A DNA stretch of 64,000 nt from Streptomyces sp. GS7 (GCF_009834125.1 NZ_CP047146.1:1605501-1669500), one strand, 5' to 3'. Counted from the first letter of the stretch, positions 26,834 through 36,481 are shown. A program made the numbers and translations. Notes: generated by a model not told the origin, from the letters alone.

Positions 26834-29457
26834 CGGGCGGAGGTCCCTTCGAGGGTGCGAACGGGCAGGGTCGGGCCGGCCAGCAGCGCCGGGTCCGGCT
26901 TCATCTGGTCGCGCTCCGGTACGAAGCGGACGGACGGATCGGGGGTGCCGGGCGCGTTGACGAAGGAGACGAAGCGGCCCAGCCGCTCCGGGTCGGCGAG
27001 GGTCTCGGCCCATTCGTCGCGGTAGTGGGCGACATGGGCGGCCATCAGCGCCTCCAGCTCGTCGCACAGCCCCAGCGAGTCGTGGACGACGACGTCCCGT
27101 ACGTGGTCCAGGCCGCCCTCGATCCGCTCCAGCCACGCCGAGGTGCGCTCCAGGCGGTCCGCGGTGCGGATGTAGAACATCAGGAACCGGTCGATGAGCC
27201 GGATCAGTTCGGCGTCGGACAGGTCCTGGGCGAGCAGGTCGGCGTGGCGCGGGTCGGCGCCGCCGTTGCCGCCGACGTAGAGGTTCCAGCCGTTGGAGGT
27301 GGCGATGACGCCGAAGTCCTTGCCGCGGGCCTCCGCGCACTCCCGGGCGCATCCGGAGACCGCGGACTTCAGCTTGTGCGGGGAGCGCAGGCCCCGGTAG
27401 CGCAGCTCCAGGTCGATCGCCATCCGGACCGAGTCCTGTACGCCGTAGCGGCACCAGGTCTGCCCGACACAGGACTTCACGGTCCGCAGCGCCTTCCCGT
27501 AGGCGTGCCCGGACTCGAAGCCGGCGTCCACCAACCGGGCCCAGATCACCGGGAGCTGGTCGACCCGGGCGCCGAAGAGGTCGATCCGCTGACCGCCGGT
27601 GATCTTCGTGTAGAGGCCGAAGTCGCGGGCCACCTCCCCGATGACGATCAGCTTCTCCGGGGTGATCTCGCCGCCGGGGATGCGCGGCACGATCGAGTAC
27701 GAGCCGTTGCGCTGGAGGTTGGCGAGGAAGTGGTCGTTGGTGTCCTGGAGGGCGGCCTGCTCGCCGTGCAGCACGTATCCGTCGGCGCCGACCGCGGGGG
27801 CCAGCGACGCGATGATCGAGCCGACGGCGGGTTTGCAGATCTCGCAGCCGTCGCCGGACCGGGCCTCCGGGCGGCCGTGCGAGTCGAGGAGTTCGGCGTA
27901 GCTGTTCAGCCGCAGGGTGCGGACGATCTCGTACAGCTCGGCGCGGGTGTGCGGGAAGCAGCCGCACAGGCCGGTGTCGACGGCGACGCCGCCGGCCGCC
28001 AGCTCGTCGTTGACGAGGGTGGTGAGCGCCTTGACGCAGGAGCCGCAGCCGGTGCCGGCCTTGGTGCACTTCTTGACCTGCGGGACGGTGGTGCACTCGT
28101 GCTCGGTGACCGCCGAACGGATCGCGCCCTTGGTGACGTTGTGGCAGTTGCAGACCACCGCGTCGTCGGGGAGCGCGGACGGGCCGAGCGCGGCGGGCGC
28201 ACCGGCCCCGGCGGGCAGCACCAGCTGCTCCGGCGCCACCGGCGGCACGCTCCCGGTCAGCGGACGCAGCATCCCGTACGACTCGGCGTCGCCGACCAGC
28301 ACGCCGCCCAGCAGCGTGCCGTCCGCGCCGATCACCAGCTTCTTGTAGACGCCGCTGCGGGAGTCCGCGTAGACGACGTCCAGGCAGCCCTCCGTGGTGC
28401 CGTGCGCGTCGCCGAAGGACGCCACGTCGACGCCGAGCAGCTTGAGCTTGGTGGACAGGTCGGCGCCGGTGAAGCCGCCGTCCTTCCCGGCGATGGCGTC
28501 GGCGGTGGTCCGGGCCATGTCGTAACCGGGCGCCACCAGGCCGTAGACCCGGCCGTCGGCGGCCAGCGCGCACTCGCCGATCGCGTGCACCGCCGGGTCG
28601 CTGGTGCGGCACTGCTCGTCGACGACGATGCCGCCGCGCTCGCCGACCGCCAGCCCGCAGTCCCGGGCGAGCTGGTCACGGGGCCGGACCCCGGCCGAGA
28701 AGATCACCAGGTCCGTCGCTATCCGCGACCCGTCGGACAGCTCCATGCCGGTCACCGCGCCGCTCTCGTCCGCGGTGATCTCCTTGCCGCCGACGCCGGT
28801 GTGCACCTCCAGACCCATCTCCTCGACGGTGCGGCGCAGCGCGCTGCCGCCGCCCTCGTCGACCTGGAGCGCCATCAGCCGCGGGTTGAACTCCACGATG
28901 TGGGTGCGCAGTCCGAGCCCCTTGAGGGCGCCGGCCGCCTCCAGGCCGAGCAGCCCGCCGCCCACGACGACACCGGACCCGGCGGTCCTGGCGTAGTCCT
29001 CGATGGCGAGCAGGTCCTCGATGGTGCGGTAGACGAAGCACCCGGCGCTGTCCTTGCCCGGCACCGGCGGCACGAACGGGTACGAGCCGGTGGCGAGCAC
29101 CAGGGTGTCGTAGCGGACGGTCAGCCCGGAGCGGGCGGTGACGGTGCGGGACTCCCGGTCGATCGTCTCGGCCGGGTCGCCGATGTGCAGCTCGATGCCG
29201 TGCCGTGCCATGAAGTCCGGGGCGGTCAGGCTCAGTTCGTCGGGGGTGCGCCCGGCGAAGTACGAGGTCAGCTGGACGCGGTCGTACGCGGGGCGGGGCT
29301 CCTCGCACAACACGACCACCCGCGCCCGCTCGGTGACCCCGCGCTCGGCCAGCTCCTCCAGGAAGCGCTGGCCGACCATGCCGTGTCCGACGAGGACGAT
29401 GGCGGGGCGGGCGGTGTCGTGGGTGCCGGGCGTTGCCGGGGTGGCGGGTGCGGCCAT
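26830..29457 (-). CDS. nirB: Assimilatory NAD(P)H nitrite reductase large subunit
   Basis: An 875-residue cytoplasmic siroheme enzyme reducing nitrite to ammonium. Domains in order: pyridine-nucleotide/FAD reductase (IVLVGHGMVGQRFLEELA, and a second dinucleotide site GSGVVVGGGLLGLEAAGALKG); BFD-like [2Fe-2S] region (VCNCHNVTKGAIR and TGCGSC); nitrite/sulfite reductase ferredoxin half (GSYSIVPRIPGG); and the siroheme/[4Fe-4S] ligands in SCVGQTWC and GCARECAEA. ATG 29457 has GGAGG 9 nt upstream and lies 2 nt beyond the stop of the upstream flavoprotein. It is the second gene of a three-gene operon ending in nirD. Confidence 0.96.
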   Translation of the reverse strand: MAAPATPATPGTHDTARPAIVLVGHGMVGQRFLEELAERGVTERARVVVLCEEPRPAYDRVQLTSYFAGRTPDELSLTAPDFMARHGIELHIGDPAETIDRESRTVTARSGLTVRYDTLVLATGSYPFVPPVPGKDSAGCFVYRTIEDLLAIEDYARTAGSGVVVGGGLLGLEAAGALKGLGLRTHIVEFNPRLMALQVDEGGGSALRRTVEEMGLEVHTGVGGKEITADESGAVTGMELSDGSRIATDLVIFSAGVRPRDQLARDCGLAVGERGGIVVDEQCRTSDPAVHAIGECALAADGRVYGLVAPGYDMARTTADAIAGKDGGFTGADLSTKLKLLGVDVASFGDAHGTTEGCLDVVYADSRSGVYKKLVIGADGTLLGGVLVGDAESYGMLRPLTGSVPPVAPEQLVLPAGAGAPAALGPSALPDDAVVCNCHNVTKGAIRSAVTEHECTTVPQVKKCTKAGTGCGSCVKALTTLVNDELAAGGVAVDTGLCGCFPHTRAELYEIVRTLRLNSYAELLDSHGRPEARSGDGCEICKPAVGSIIASLAPAVGADGYVLHGEQAALQDTNDHFLANLQRNGSYSIVPRIPGGEITPEKLIVIGEVARDFGLYTKITGGQRIDLFGARVDQLPVIWARLVDAGFESGHAYGKALRTVKSCVGQTWCRYGVQDSVRMAIDLELRYRGLRSPHKLKSAVSGCARECAEARGKDFGVIATSNGWNLYVGGNGGADPRHADLLAQDLSDAELIRLIDRFLMFYIRTADRLERTSAWLERIEGGLDHVRDVVVHDSLGLCDELEALMAAHVAHYRDEWAETLADPERLGRFVSFVNAPGTPDPSVRFVPERDQMKPDPALLAGPTLPVRTLEGTSAR

Positions 29458-29459
29458 GA

Positions 29460-30824
29460 TCAGAAGCCTCCGTCGGTGGTGAGCAGGTGGAGCAGCGGAG
29501 CTGCGGGGAGCTGTTCGTCGCCCTCCCAGGTACGGGCGAGCGCGCCGACAGTGCCGAGATCGCCGAGGAGGATGCCGCCGACCAGCCGGTCGCCGCGGAC
29601 GACGACCTTCCGGTAGGCGGTGCGGGTGGCGTCCGCGAGGCGTATGACGTCGTCGCCGGGGAGCGGGGTGGTCCGGCCGAACGCGGCCAGGTCGAAGGGG
29701 GCGGACCCGGTGGAGGCGGATCCGGTGGCGGGGGCGCCCTCGGCCGCGAGGGTCAGCCGGGTCAGCAGGCGGGTGCCGGTGTAGACCGGGGCGGCGGGTT
29801 CCGGTGCGGGTGCCGCGCCGGCCGGTACGGGAGCGGGGGACACAGGGGTGGTCAGCACGCGGGCGAGCACATCGGCCTGCTCCTGGGCGGCGCCCGCCAG
29901 ACCGTAGACCGTCCCGCGGTGCTCGGCGCAGTCGCCGACGGCGTGGATCCGGGGGTCGGAGGTACGCAGCGCGTCGTCGACGCGGATACCCCGGCCGACG
30001 TCCAGCCCGGCGGCGTCGGCGAGCCCGGTGCGCGGGCGCACCCCGCAGGCCAGCACGACGAGTTCGGCGTCGAGCCGGAAGCCGTCCGCCAGCTCCACCG
30101 CCCGGACCCGGCGTGCGCCGGGCTCCGCCGCGTCCGGCACCGCGGTCTCGATCCCGCGGACCCGGCACTCCGTGTGCACCTCGATACCGAGCGCGGCGAG
30201 GTGGTCGCGGAGCAGCGCCGCGGCCCCCGCATCGAGCTGATGCTCCATCAAGTGCTCGCCCTGGTGGGCCAGTACGACCTGCGCGCCGCGCGCGGCCAGC
30301 GCCCGCGCCGCCGACACCCCGAGGAGCCCGCCGCCGATCACCACGGCCGGTCCGCCGGGCCGCACCGCCGCGGCCAGCGCCCGGCAGTCGTCCAGCGTCC
30401 GGAACGGATGCACCCCGTCCGGCAGATCGTGCCGCCCCGGGGTGAACAGCCCGCGCAGCGGCGGCAGTACCGGGTTGGCGCCGGTGGCCAGCACCAGCAC
30501 GTCGTACCCGACCTCCCGGCCGTCGTCGCACCGCACCCGGCGCGCCTCCCGGTCGATCGCCTCGGCCCGTACGCCGCCGCGCCAGTCCACCCCGGCACCG
30601 GGCGCGGGCAGTTCGATGACCTGCGGCGCATAGCGGCCGGCGAGCACCTCGGCGAGCAGCACGCGGTTGTACGGCGCGGACGGCTCCTCGCCGATGACGG
30701 TGAGGGCGCCGGGAGCCGCGCCGGCCCGCGCGGCGGTCAGCTGCCGTACGAGCCGGGCTCCGGCCATACCGCCGCCGATCACCACCACTCGTGGCGCCGT
30801 GCGCTCCCGCGTTGTCGAGGTCAT
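29460..30824 (-). CDS. FAD-dependent NAD(P)H oxidoreductase, NasB-like, first gene of the nir operon
   Basis: A 454-residue flavoprotein related to the N-terminal half of NirB: VVVIGGGMAGARLVRQL is the FAD motif, VVIGGGLLGVSAARAL the NAD(P) motif, and IHAVGDCAEHRG the second FAD motif. It lacks the [2Fe-2S] and siroheme regions. A Pro/Ala-rich insert (about residues 330-360) and a C-terminal domain with YRKVVVRGDRLVGGILLGD complete it. It probably feeds electrons to nitrate or nitrite reductase (NasB role); the partner could be NasA at 47725-49920. A GlnR-like site lies 24 nt upstream of its ATG. Confidence 0.85.
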   Translation of the reverse strand: MTSTTRERTAPRVVVIGGGMAGARLVRQLTAARAGAAPGALTVIGEEPSAPYNRVLLAEVLAGRYAPQVIELPAPGAGVDWRGGVRAEAIDREARRVRCDDGREVGYDVLVLATGANPVLPPLRGLFTPGRHDLPDGVHPFRTLDDCRALAAAVRPGGPAVVIGGGLLGVSAARALAARGAQVVLAHQGEHLMEHQLDAGAAALLRDHLAALGIEVHTECRVRGIETAVPDAAEPGARRVRAVELADGFRLDAELVVLACGVRPRTGLADAAGLDVGRGIRVDDALRTSDPRIHAVGDCAEHRGTVYGLAGAAQEQADVLARVLTTPVSPAPVPAGAAPAPEPAAPVYTGTRLLTRLTLAAEGAPATGSASTGSAPFDLAAFGRTTPLPGDDVIRLADATRTAYRKVVVRGDRLVGGILLGDLGTVGALARTWEGDEQLPAAPLLHLLTTDGGF

Positions 30825-30847
30825 GCCGGTCAGCCTGCGGCGCGCCT

Positions 30848-30885
30848 GTTACCCGCCCGCATCCCCTCTGTTTCCCCGGCGGAAC
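30848..30885 (-). promoter_or_regulatory. GlnR-type box upstream of the nir operon
   Basis: GTTAC-N6-GCATC-N6-GTTTC-N6-GGAAC on the plus strand. The actinobacterial GlnR consensus is an alternating series of GTnAC and GAAAC half-sites separated by 6 nt; the four boxes here have the right phase and match 5, 3, 4 and 4 of 5 positions. The site starts 24 nt upstream of the operon start codon, exactly as the related box upstream of nasA does. Confidence 0.7.
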
Positions 30886-31077
30886 GCTGCGCTCAGCGGG
30901 CGGCCGGCGCCGGTGTGAGGCCCAGGGGCCACTCGAAAGCCCTGGTCACGGGCCCCGGGGCGGCGGCCGGGCGGTCACGGCGGCCGCCGCAAGGGCGGCT
31001 GTGACGGCCACCACGATGCCGTCCGGCGCTCGCGCTCCGCCCTCCTCCGCGGTGATCCGGGTGACTACGTTGACCCC

Positions 31078-32394
31078 ATGCCCCGCACCCGCCCGCGGCC
31101 CCCGATCCGCACGGTCCTCCTCGCACCCTTCACCCCGCGCGCCCTCGCCGCGGCGCTGTGCGCACTGCTGGGGCCGGCGCTCGCACTGCCCGGGGCGGTA
31201 CTGGTGGCGACCGGGCTGGCGCTGGGGGCGGTGCTGTCGTGGACGGCGCTCGGGCCGTGGCTGATCGCACTGAGCGTACGGGGCGCGCTGGCCCTGGGCG
31301 ACACCCAGCGGGGACTGCTGCGCAGGCTCCTGGGGGAGTCGATCGAGCCGGCCGGGCGCCGGCGGGAGTCCGGGGTGTTCGGCTGGCGGCGGGCGGTGCT
31401 CGGCGACCCGGCCGGCTGGCGGGCGGTGGGCTGTGCGCTGCTCGCACCGCTGACGGCGCTGCTCCCGCTGCTCGCCGTCGTCCTCGGCTATGTATACGGG
31501 CTGCTGGCCGTCGCCCACCCCGTGCTGCGGCGGTGGAACTACTTCACCCTGCGCGGCGCGGACGGTTCCGTGCGGAAGGTGGGGCTCCAGATCCACGGTG
31601 TGGAATTCGACAGCTGGCCCAGGTGGCTTCTGGTGGTCGCCGTCGGGGCGCTGCTGGTGCTCGGCGCACCCTGGCTGGTGCGCCGGGCGGGCGCACCGCA
31701 CCGGACGCTGCTGCGGGCGCTCCTCGGGCCGAGCGCCGCGGACGCCCGGATCCGCACGCTGGAGGAGACCCGGGCGCAGGCCGTCGACGACGCCGCGGAA
31801 ACCCTCCGCCGCATCGAACGGGATCTGCACGACGGCACCCAGGCCCGCCTCGTCGGCCTCGGCATGCACCTCACCCTGATCCGCGAACTGCTCACCAAGG
31901 ACGCCGACCGGGACCGGCTGCTGACCGTCGTGGCGCGCGCCCAGGACAACGCCACCCAGGCCATCGCAGATCTGCGACACCTCGTCCGCGGCATCCACCC
32001 GCCGGTCCTGGACGAGGGGTTGGCCAGCGCGCTGGCCACCCTCGCCGCCGACGCCCCGCTGCCGGTGGCGCTCCACACCCGGATCGAGCAGCGGCCCAGC
32101 CCCGCGCTGGAGTCCATCGCCTACTTCTGCGCGGCCGAACTGCTCGCCAACACCGTCAAGCACAGCGGGGCGGCGGAGGCGGCGATCGAGGTGCACGGCG
32201 ACGCGGACGGACTGCGGCTGTCCGTACGGGACGACGGGCGCGGCGGGGCGGTGGTGGGCGCGGGCAGCGGGCTGACCGGGCTGCTCGGCCGGATCCGCAC
32301 CGTCGACGGCACGCTGACCTGCGACAGCCCGCCGGGAGGGCCTAGCGTGGTCGCGGTCCGGCTCCCGTACCAGGCCCACCGCCCCGATCACTGA
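31078..32394 (+). CDS. Two-component sensor histidine kinase, NarL-associated type
   Basis: A 438-residue membrane kinase. About four to five hydrophobic segments occupy residues 20-215 (LAAALCALLGPALALPGAVL, ALLPLLAVVLGYVYGLLAVA, WLLVVAVGALLVLGAPWLV). The HisKA_3 dimerization box carries the phospho-accepting His in RRIERDLHDGTQARL, followed by LRHLVRGIHPPVL. The HATPase has AELLANTVKHSG (N box) and VRDDGRGGAVVGAGSGLTGL (G boxes). It is 72 nt upstream of its response regulator, with a short repeat between them. The signal is unknown; it is divergent from the nir operon, but no direct link to nitrogen is visible. Confidence 0.93.
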   Translation: MPRTRPRPPIRTVLLAPFTPRALAAALCALLGPALALPGAVLVATGLALGAVLSWTALGPWLIALSVRGALALGDTQRGLLRRLLGESIEPAGRRRESGVFGWRRAVLGDPAGWRAVGCALLAPLTALLPLLAVVLGYVYGLLAVAHPVLRRWNYFTLRGADGSVRKVGLQIHGVEFDSWPRWLLVVAVGALLVLGAPWLVRRAGAPHRTLLRALLGPSAADARIRTLEETRAQAVDDAAETLRRIERDLHDGTQARLVGLGMHLTLIRELLTKDADRDRLLTVVARAQDNATQAIADLRHLVRGIHPPVLDEGLASALATLAADAPLPVALHTRIEQRPSPALESIAYFCAAELLANTVKHSGAAEAAIEVHGDADGLRLSVRDDGRGGAVVGAGSGLTGLLGRIRTVDGTLTCDSPPGGPSVVAVRLPYQAHRPDH

Positions 32395-32396
32395 GC

Positions 32397-32458
32397 GGCC
32401 CGACCGCCAAGAGGCCCGACCACCAAGAAGCCCGACCACCACCCCGACCACCAAAAGG
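32397..32458 (+). repeat. Four imperfect 14-16-bp tandem units between the two-component genes
   Basis: The unit GGCCCGACCACCAAGA and variants occur four times in a row between the kinase stop and the response regulator start. They lie outside the coding regions and probably form the spacer of the dicistronic mRNA; copy number may vary between strains. Confidence 0.6.
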
Positions 32459-32466
32459 CAGGAACC

Positions 32467-33123
32467 ATGCGCGTCGTCATCGCCGAGGATTCCGCGATCC
32501 TGCGCGACGGACTCGTGCAGCTGCTGGAGCTGCGCGACGTGCAGGTCGCGGCGGCCGTCGGCGACGCCGAGGCGCTGCTCGCCGCGATCGCCGAACACCG
32601 GCCGGACGCCGCGGTGATCGACATCCGGCTGCCGCCCGGCCACCGCGACGAGGGCCTGCGAGCCGCCGTCACGATCCGCCGGGACCACCCCGACACCGGC
32701 GTGCTGATCTTCTCCCAGTACGTGGAGACCGCCTACGCCGACCGGCTGTTCGGCGCGGGCTTCGCCGGGGTCGGCTATCTGCTCAAGGAACGGGTGGTGG
32801 ACATCGGTGAGTTCGTGGACGCCCTGGAGCGGGTGGCGAACGGCGGCACCGCGCTGGACCCGGACGTCGTCGGCCACCTCTTCGGCGCGAGCCGCCGGGC
32901 CCGGTCCCTGGACGCCCTCACCCCGCGCGAGCGCGAGGTGCTGTCGCTGATGGCCCAGGGCCGCACCAACCACTCGATCGCCACGGCGCTGACCGTCACC
33001 GGGCGGGCGGTCGAGAAGCACATCGCCAACATCTTCGGCAAACTCGACCTCCCGCCCTCGGAGACGGACCACCGCCGGGTGATGGCGGTGCTCCGCTATC
33101 TGGAGGCGGCCCGCCGACCGTAG
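32467..33123 (+). CDS. LuxR/NarL-type response regulator
   Basis: A 218-residue regulator. The receiver has the acidic pair in VVIAEDSAIL, phospho-acceptor Asp in AVIDIRLPPG, and the Lys of GYLLKERV. The C-terminal LuxR HTH is LTPREREVLSLMAQGRTNHSIATAL with the recognition helix TGRAVEKHIANIFGKL. It starts at ATG 32467 after AAAAGGCAGG and pairs with the kinase just upstream. Confidence 0.95.
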   Translation: MRVVIAEDSAILRDGLVQLLELRDVQVAAAVGDAEALLAAIAEHRPDAAVIDIRLPPGHRDEGLRAAVTIRRDHPDTGVLIFSQYVETAYADRLFGAGFAGVGYLLKERVVDIGEFVDALERVANGGTALDPDVVGHLFGASRRARSLDALTPREREVLSLMAQGRTNHSIATALTVTGRAVEKHIANIFGKLDLPPSETDHRRVMAVLRYLEAARRP

Positions 33124-33182
33124 CCACGGCAGGACCGACCGACCCGCTTCAACGCCCCTGCTGAAGCCCAACTGTTGATCTC

Positions 33183-33246
33183 ATGCGGGAATGCGGGAAT
33201 GCGGGAATGCGGGAATGCGGGAGTGCGGGAGTGCGGGAGTGCGGGA
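33183..33246. repeat. Eight tandem copies of an 8-bp unit
   Basis: Five copies of ATGCGGGA followed by three of GTGCGGGA, without interruption, ending 2 bp before the stop codon of the convergent lipoprotein gene. The array fills the space between the response regulator and that gene; a slippage-prone microsatellite, intergenic. Confidence 0.95.
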
Positions 33247-33248
33247 AC

Positions 33249-35204
33249 TCAGCTGGTGACCTCCGCCGGGCACAGCCGCCGCGGCTGCGTGTCACCCCGC
33301 AGCCGGGCGTCCACACAGCCGCCCGGCAGCCCGTCGTGCGCCGCGCTGCCGAAGTTCGCGGTGACGGTCAGCGCCCCGTCCCCGAACACCGTCCGCTGCA
33401 CGGTGCGGTCGCCGCTCAGCCACCGGAAGGATGTCATCCTCTCGGTCCCCGCCGCGCGGTGCAGCGGTCCGAAGTACTTCTGGAGGGCGGCGAGTTCCTT
33501 CCCGTCCTTCTCCAGCGACGGCCCGCTGAGCGCGAAGTTCAGCGGGGTGTTGTTCAGCATCGCCAGCAGCGCCCGGGTGGTCTTCTGCTCCGGCAGCTTG
33601 TCGTACGACAGCTCCCACCGCTCCACGTTGACCAGCGACTCGTGCAGCGCCGTCTCGTACAGCGGCACCCGGTACTTCGGGTCGTACATCGCGGTGGCCA
33701 GGTCCGCCGGCAGCGACACCGGCATGAAGGCGTTCTTCGGGGCGTTCTGCGGGAAGTAGCCGCCCCACTTCTCCCTGTCCCGCTCCAGCTTCCACAGCCC
33801 GTCGGCGACGGGCGTCCCCGAGCCGTGGTCGAAGGCCAGCACCGGGTTCGCCCATGGCTGCGCCGACTCCGACCCCAGGACGAGGCCCTTGGCGATCCGC
33901 CGCATCCGGGCGAGCCGGTTCTCCCGGTCACCCGCCCTGGTCATCTCATGGCCCGCGCCGTGGTCGCGGAACACCTCACCGGTCGCGTCCACGTCCAGGA
34001 AGTAGCTGTCCGCCCCGTTGGCGGTCATCGCCCGCGTACGGTCGGCCAGATAGTGCTTGGCCGGCTCGGCCTTCTCGAAGGCGCGCGAGCTGAGATAGCA
34101 GCCGCGGCCCCCGAAACCGGTCTGTGCCGTCCCGTCCGCCTTCCGCACGCAGAAGTCCGGGTAGACCCTGTCCGGCCACGCCGACGTGGGGCTGTCCGCC
34201 GTCTTCGGATCCTGCCCGTTGGCGAACGTGTCGTACGGCCCGACGAGATACCCCGCCTTCTTCGCGGCCCGGACGGCGTCCGCCGTCATCGGGTCCGGCC
34301 CGGAGTCGTACCCGAGCCACATCCGGTCCACGCCCAGCTTCCTCAGCTTCTCGACACCGGACGCGGTCCGCGCCTCGCCCCACAGGTAGGCGTGGAACGC
34401 GCCCAGCAGCTTCGCCCCGGCCGGGTTCTTCCTGATCTTCTCGTGCAGGCTGCCGAGCTGCCCGTGCTGGGAGAGGTAGGAGCGGTAGTCGGCGGCCGGG
34501 GCCACCGGATTCCCGTCCGTGAGCGAGAACGAGACGTCGTAGTCTCCCGTCCCCTCACCGGAGTTGAAGTCGTGTGCCGCCGTGGCGCGCAGCCGCCCCC
34601 CGGTGGAGGCGAACCGCAGCGTCGTCCCGATGTCGGTGGGCGTGAGATAGCTGACGCCGTGCCGCCCGCCGGACCAGCCCCACAGCGGCAGCGACAGATC
34701 CCCGCCCACATCGACGGTGTTCCCGGCCAGCCCGCCCTTCGGCCCGTTCCAGAACGCGTCCCGTACGGGGATGTCCAGCCCCTCGCCGCGCGGCAGCTGC
34801 ACATCGGACGCGGCCCGGTCGGTACCGGTCACCGGCCAGCTCACCGACCCGTCCCGCTCCGACCGGATCCGGATGTGCAGTCGCCCCCGCTCCGAACTCG
34901 CCGTGACCCGGAGCCCCTTGGCCGGATAGCTCCAGCGTGCCATCCCGGCCGTACGGGTCACCGGGCCGGGCTTGCCGAGGCCGCTCGCCGCCGCCTCGGA
35001 CAGCACCAGCCGCGTCCCGTCCTTGGTGCGGGCGGTGACCGCCAGCGACCCGGTGTCGACGACGGCGGTCCCGCCGGCGACGGGGAGTTCGACACGACTG
35101 CCCTGGACCGTACCGGCCGTGGCGCTGCCGCAACCGGAAAGCGCGAACGCGGAGGCGGTCAGCGCCAGCGAGGCGGCGACCGCTCGGGTGAGTGTGGATG
35201 CCAT
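33249..35204 (-). CDS. Secreted lipoprotein, glycoside hydrolase-like (GH101/GH129-related)
   Basis: A 651-residue exported protein. The signal peptide (LTRAVAASLALTASAFALSG) ends at a lipobox LSGC. The mature chain has a beta-rich N-terminal part (residues 30-230) and a barrel-like region with motifs VDRMWLGYDSGPDPMTADAV, KKAGYLVGPYDTFA and YFLDVDATGEVFRDHG, where Asp and Glu could be catalytic as in GH101/GH129-related families. Then come YDPKYRVPLYETALHES and a C-terminal beta domain with a Cys pair (GGCVD and RRLCP). I infer carbohydrate hydrolysis on the cell surface. The ATG is close to an AAAGGA. It is a single gene flanked by a microsatellite. Confidence 0.6.
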   Translation of the reverse strand: MASTLTRAVAASLALTASAFALSGCGSATAGTVQGSRVELPVAGGTAVVDTGSLAVTARTKDGTRLVLSEAAASGLGKPGPVTRTAGMARWSYPAKGLRVTASSERGRLHIRIRSERDGSVSWPVTGTDRAASDVQLPRGEGLDIPVRDAFWNGPKGGLAGNTVDVGGDLSLPLWGWSGGRHGVSYLTPTDIGTTLRFASTGGRLRATAAHDFNSGEGTGDYDVSFSLTDGNPVAPAADYRSYLSQHGQLGSLHEKIRKNPAGAKLLGAFHAYLWGEARTASGVEKLRKLGVDRMWLGYDSGPDPMTADAVRAAKKAGYLVGPYDTFANGQDPKTADSPTSAWPDRVYPDFCVRKADGTAQTGFGGRGCYLSSRAFEKAEPAKHYLADRTRAMTANGADSYFLDVDATGEVFRDHGAGHEMTRAGDRENRLARMRRIAKGLVLGSESAQPWANPVLAFDHGSGTPVADGLWKLERDREKWGGYFPQNAPKNAFMPVSLPADLATAMYDPKYRVPLYETALHESLVNVERWELSYDKLPEQKTTRALLAMLNNTPLNFALSGPSLEKDGKELAALQKYFGPLHRAAGTERMTSFRWLSGDRTVQRTVFGDGALTVTANFGSAAHDGLPGGCVDARLRGDTQPRRLCPAEVTS

Positions 35205-35284
35205 GTCCTTTGAATAGCGACCGGCTTTAAGAACCTTCTAAGAGGCCGCCGGACCGTCCCAGGGGGCACCGGGCGGCAGCCTCC

Positions 35285-36472
35285 TCACACGGCCAGGCGC
35301 CGCGCCGCCAGCTCCGCGTACACCGCCGCCCCGTCCGCCAGCACCGCATCGTCGAACTCGGCCAGCGGCGAATGGTTGTTGGCGCTCCGCTCCGGGTCCG
35401 CACCGGCCGGCGGAGCACCCAGGAACACCATCGCGCCGGGCACCTCCGCCAGCACCCGGGAGAAGTCCTCCGACCCCTGGAGCGGCTGCCGCATCGGCGC
35501 GTACCGCTCCTCGCCGAGCACCTCGCGCACCGTGGCCGCCACGAAGTCCGCCGCCGCGTCGTCGTTGACGGTCATCGGATACACCTCGCTGAACTCCGCG
35601 TCCACACCCACCCCGTAGGCCGCCGCGATGCCCCGGCACACCTCCACCGTGCCGTCCTTGACCCGCGCCTGCGCCCGCTCCGAGAAGCTGCGCACCGTCG
35701 CCTCGAAGACCGCCGTGTCCGGAATGACGTTCTGCTTCGTCCCCGCGTGGAAGGTGCCCACGGTCAGGATCACCGGGTCGAACACGTCGAAGCTACGGGT
35801 GATCCACGCCTGCAACGCGGTCACCATCGCGCACCCGGCCTGCACCGGGTCCTTGGCGCGGTGGGGCATCGACCCGTGTCCGCCCTCGCCCCGTACGGTC
35901 ACCCGCAGCACGTTCGACGCCGACATCGCCGGCCCGCCCCGGGTCCCGAACACGCCGCTCGGCACCCCCGCGGACAGCACGTGGATCGCGTACGCCGCCA
36001 CCGGCCGCTGCCCGGCCGCGTCCAGCAGCCCCTCGGCCAGCATGTGCCGGGCGCCGTCGTAACCCTCCTCGCCGGGCTGGAACATGAACAGCACCTCACC
36101 CGCGAGCCGGTCGCGGTGCGCGGCGAGCAGCCTGGCCGCACCGGTCAGCATGGTGGTGTGCAGATCGTGGCCGCAGGCGTGCATCCGGCCGTTGCCGGCG
36201 GCGAAGTCGAGCCCGGTGCGCTCGGCCACCGGCAGCGCGTCCATGTCGCCGCGCAGCAGCACGGTCGGCCCCGGCGCCGCCCCGCGCAGCACCGCCGTCA
36301 CCGAGGTGAGTCCGTCCCCCGTACTCAACTCCAACGGCAACCCGTCCAGTTCAGCCAGTACGGCTTCCTGCGTACGGGGCAGATCCAGCCCGGTCTCGGG
36401 GATCCGGTGCAGCGAACGGCGCAGCTGTACGAGGTCGTCGGAGAGCGCGCGGGCGTCGTCACGAAGGTTCAT
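35285..36472 (-). CDS. M20-family amidohydrolase (N-acyl-amino acid / hippurate hydrolase type)
   Basis: A 395-residue metallohydrolase. Metal and catalytic motifs occur in order: LLRGDMDALPV, GRMHACGHDLHTTMLTGAA (Cys-Gly-His-Asp), FMFQPGEEGYDGA (the Glu-Glu pair), YAIHVLS and the final NNHSP near residue 365. The dimerization domain sits in the middle (VRGEGGHGSMPHRAKDPV). This pattern is that of M20D amidohydrolases cleaving N-acyl or benzoyl amino acids. ATG 36472 follows GAGGAG; the stop of the DUF397 gene is only 9 nt upstream, so it could be read as part of that operon. Confidence 0.92.
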   Translation of the reverse strand: MNLRDDARALSDDLVQLRRSLHRIPETGLDLPRTQEAVLAELDGLPLELSTGDGLTSVTAVLRGAAPGPTVLLRGDMDALPVAERTGLDFAAGNGRMHACGHDLHTTMLTGAARLLAAHRDRLAGEVLFMFQPGEEGYDGARHMLAEGLLDAAGQRPVAAYAIHVLSAGVPSGVFGTRGGPAMSASNVLRVTVRGEGGHGSMPHRAKDPVQAGCAMVTALQAWITRSFDVFDPVILTVGTFHAGTKQNVIPDTAVFEATVRSFSERAQARVKDGTVEVCRGIAAAYGVGVDAEFSEVYPMTVNDDAAADFVAATVREVLGEERYAPMRQPLQGSEDFSRVLAEVPGAMVFLGAPPAGADPERSANNHSPLAEFDDAVLADGAAVYAELAARRLAV

Positions 36473-36481
36473 ACGGGCTCC

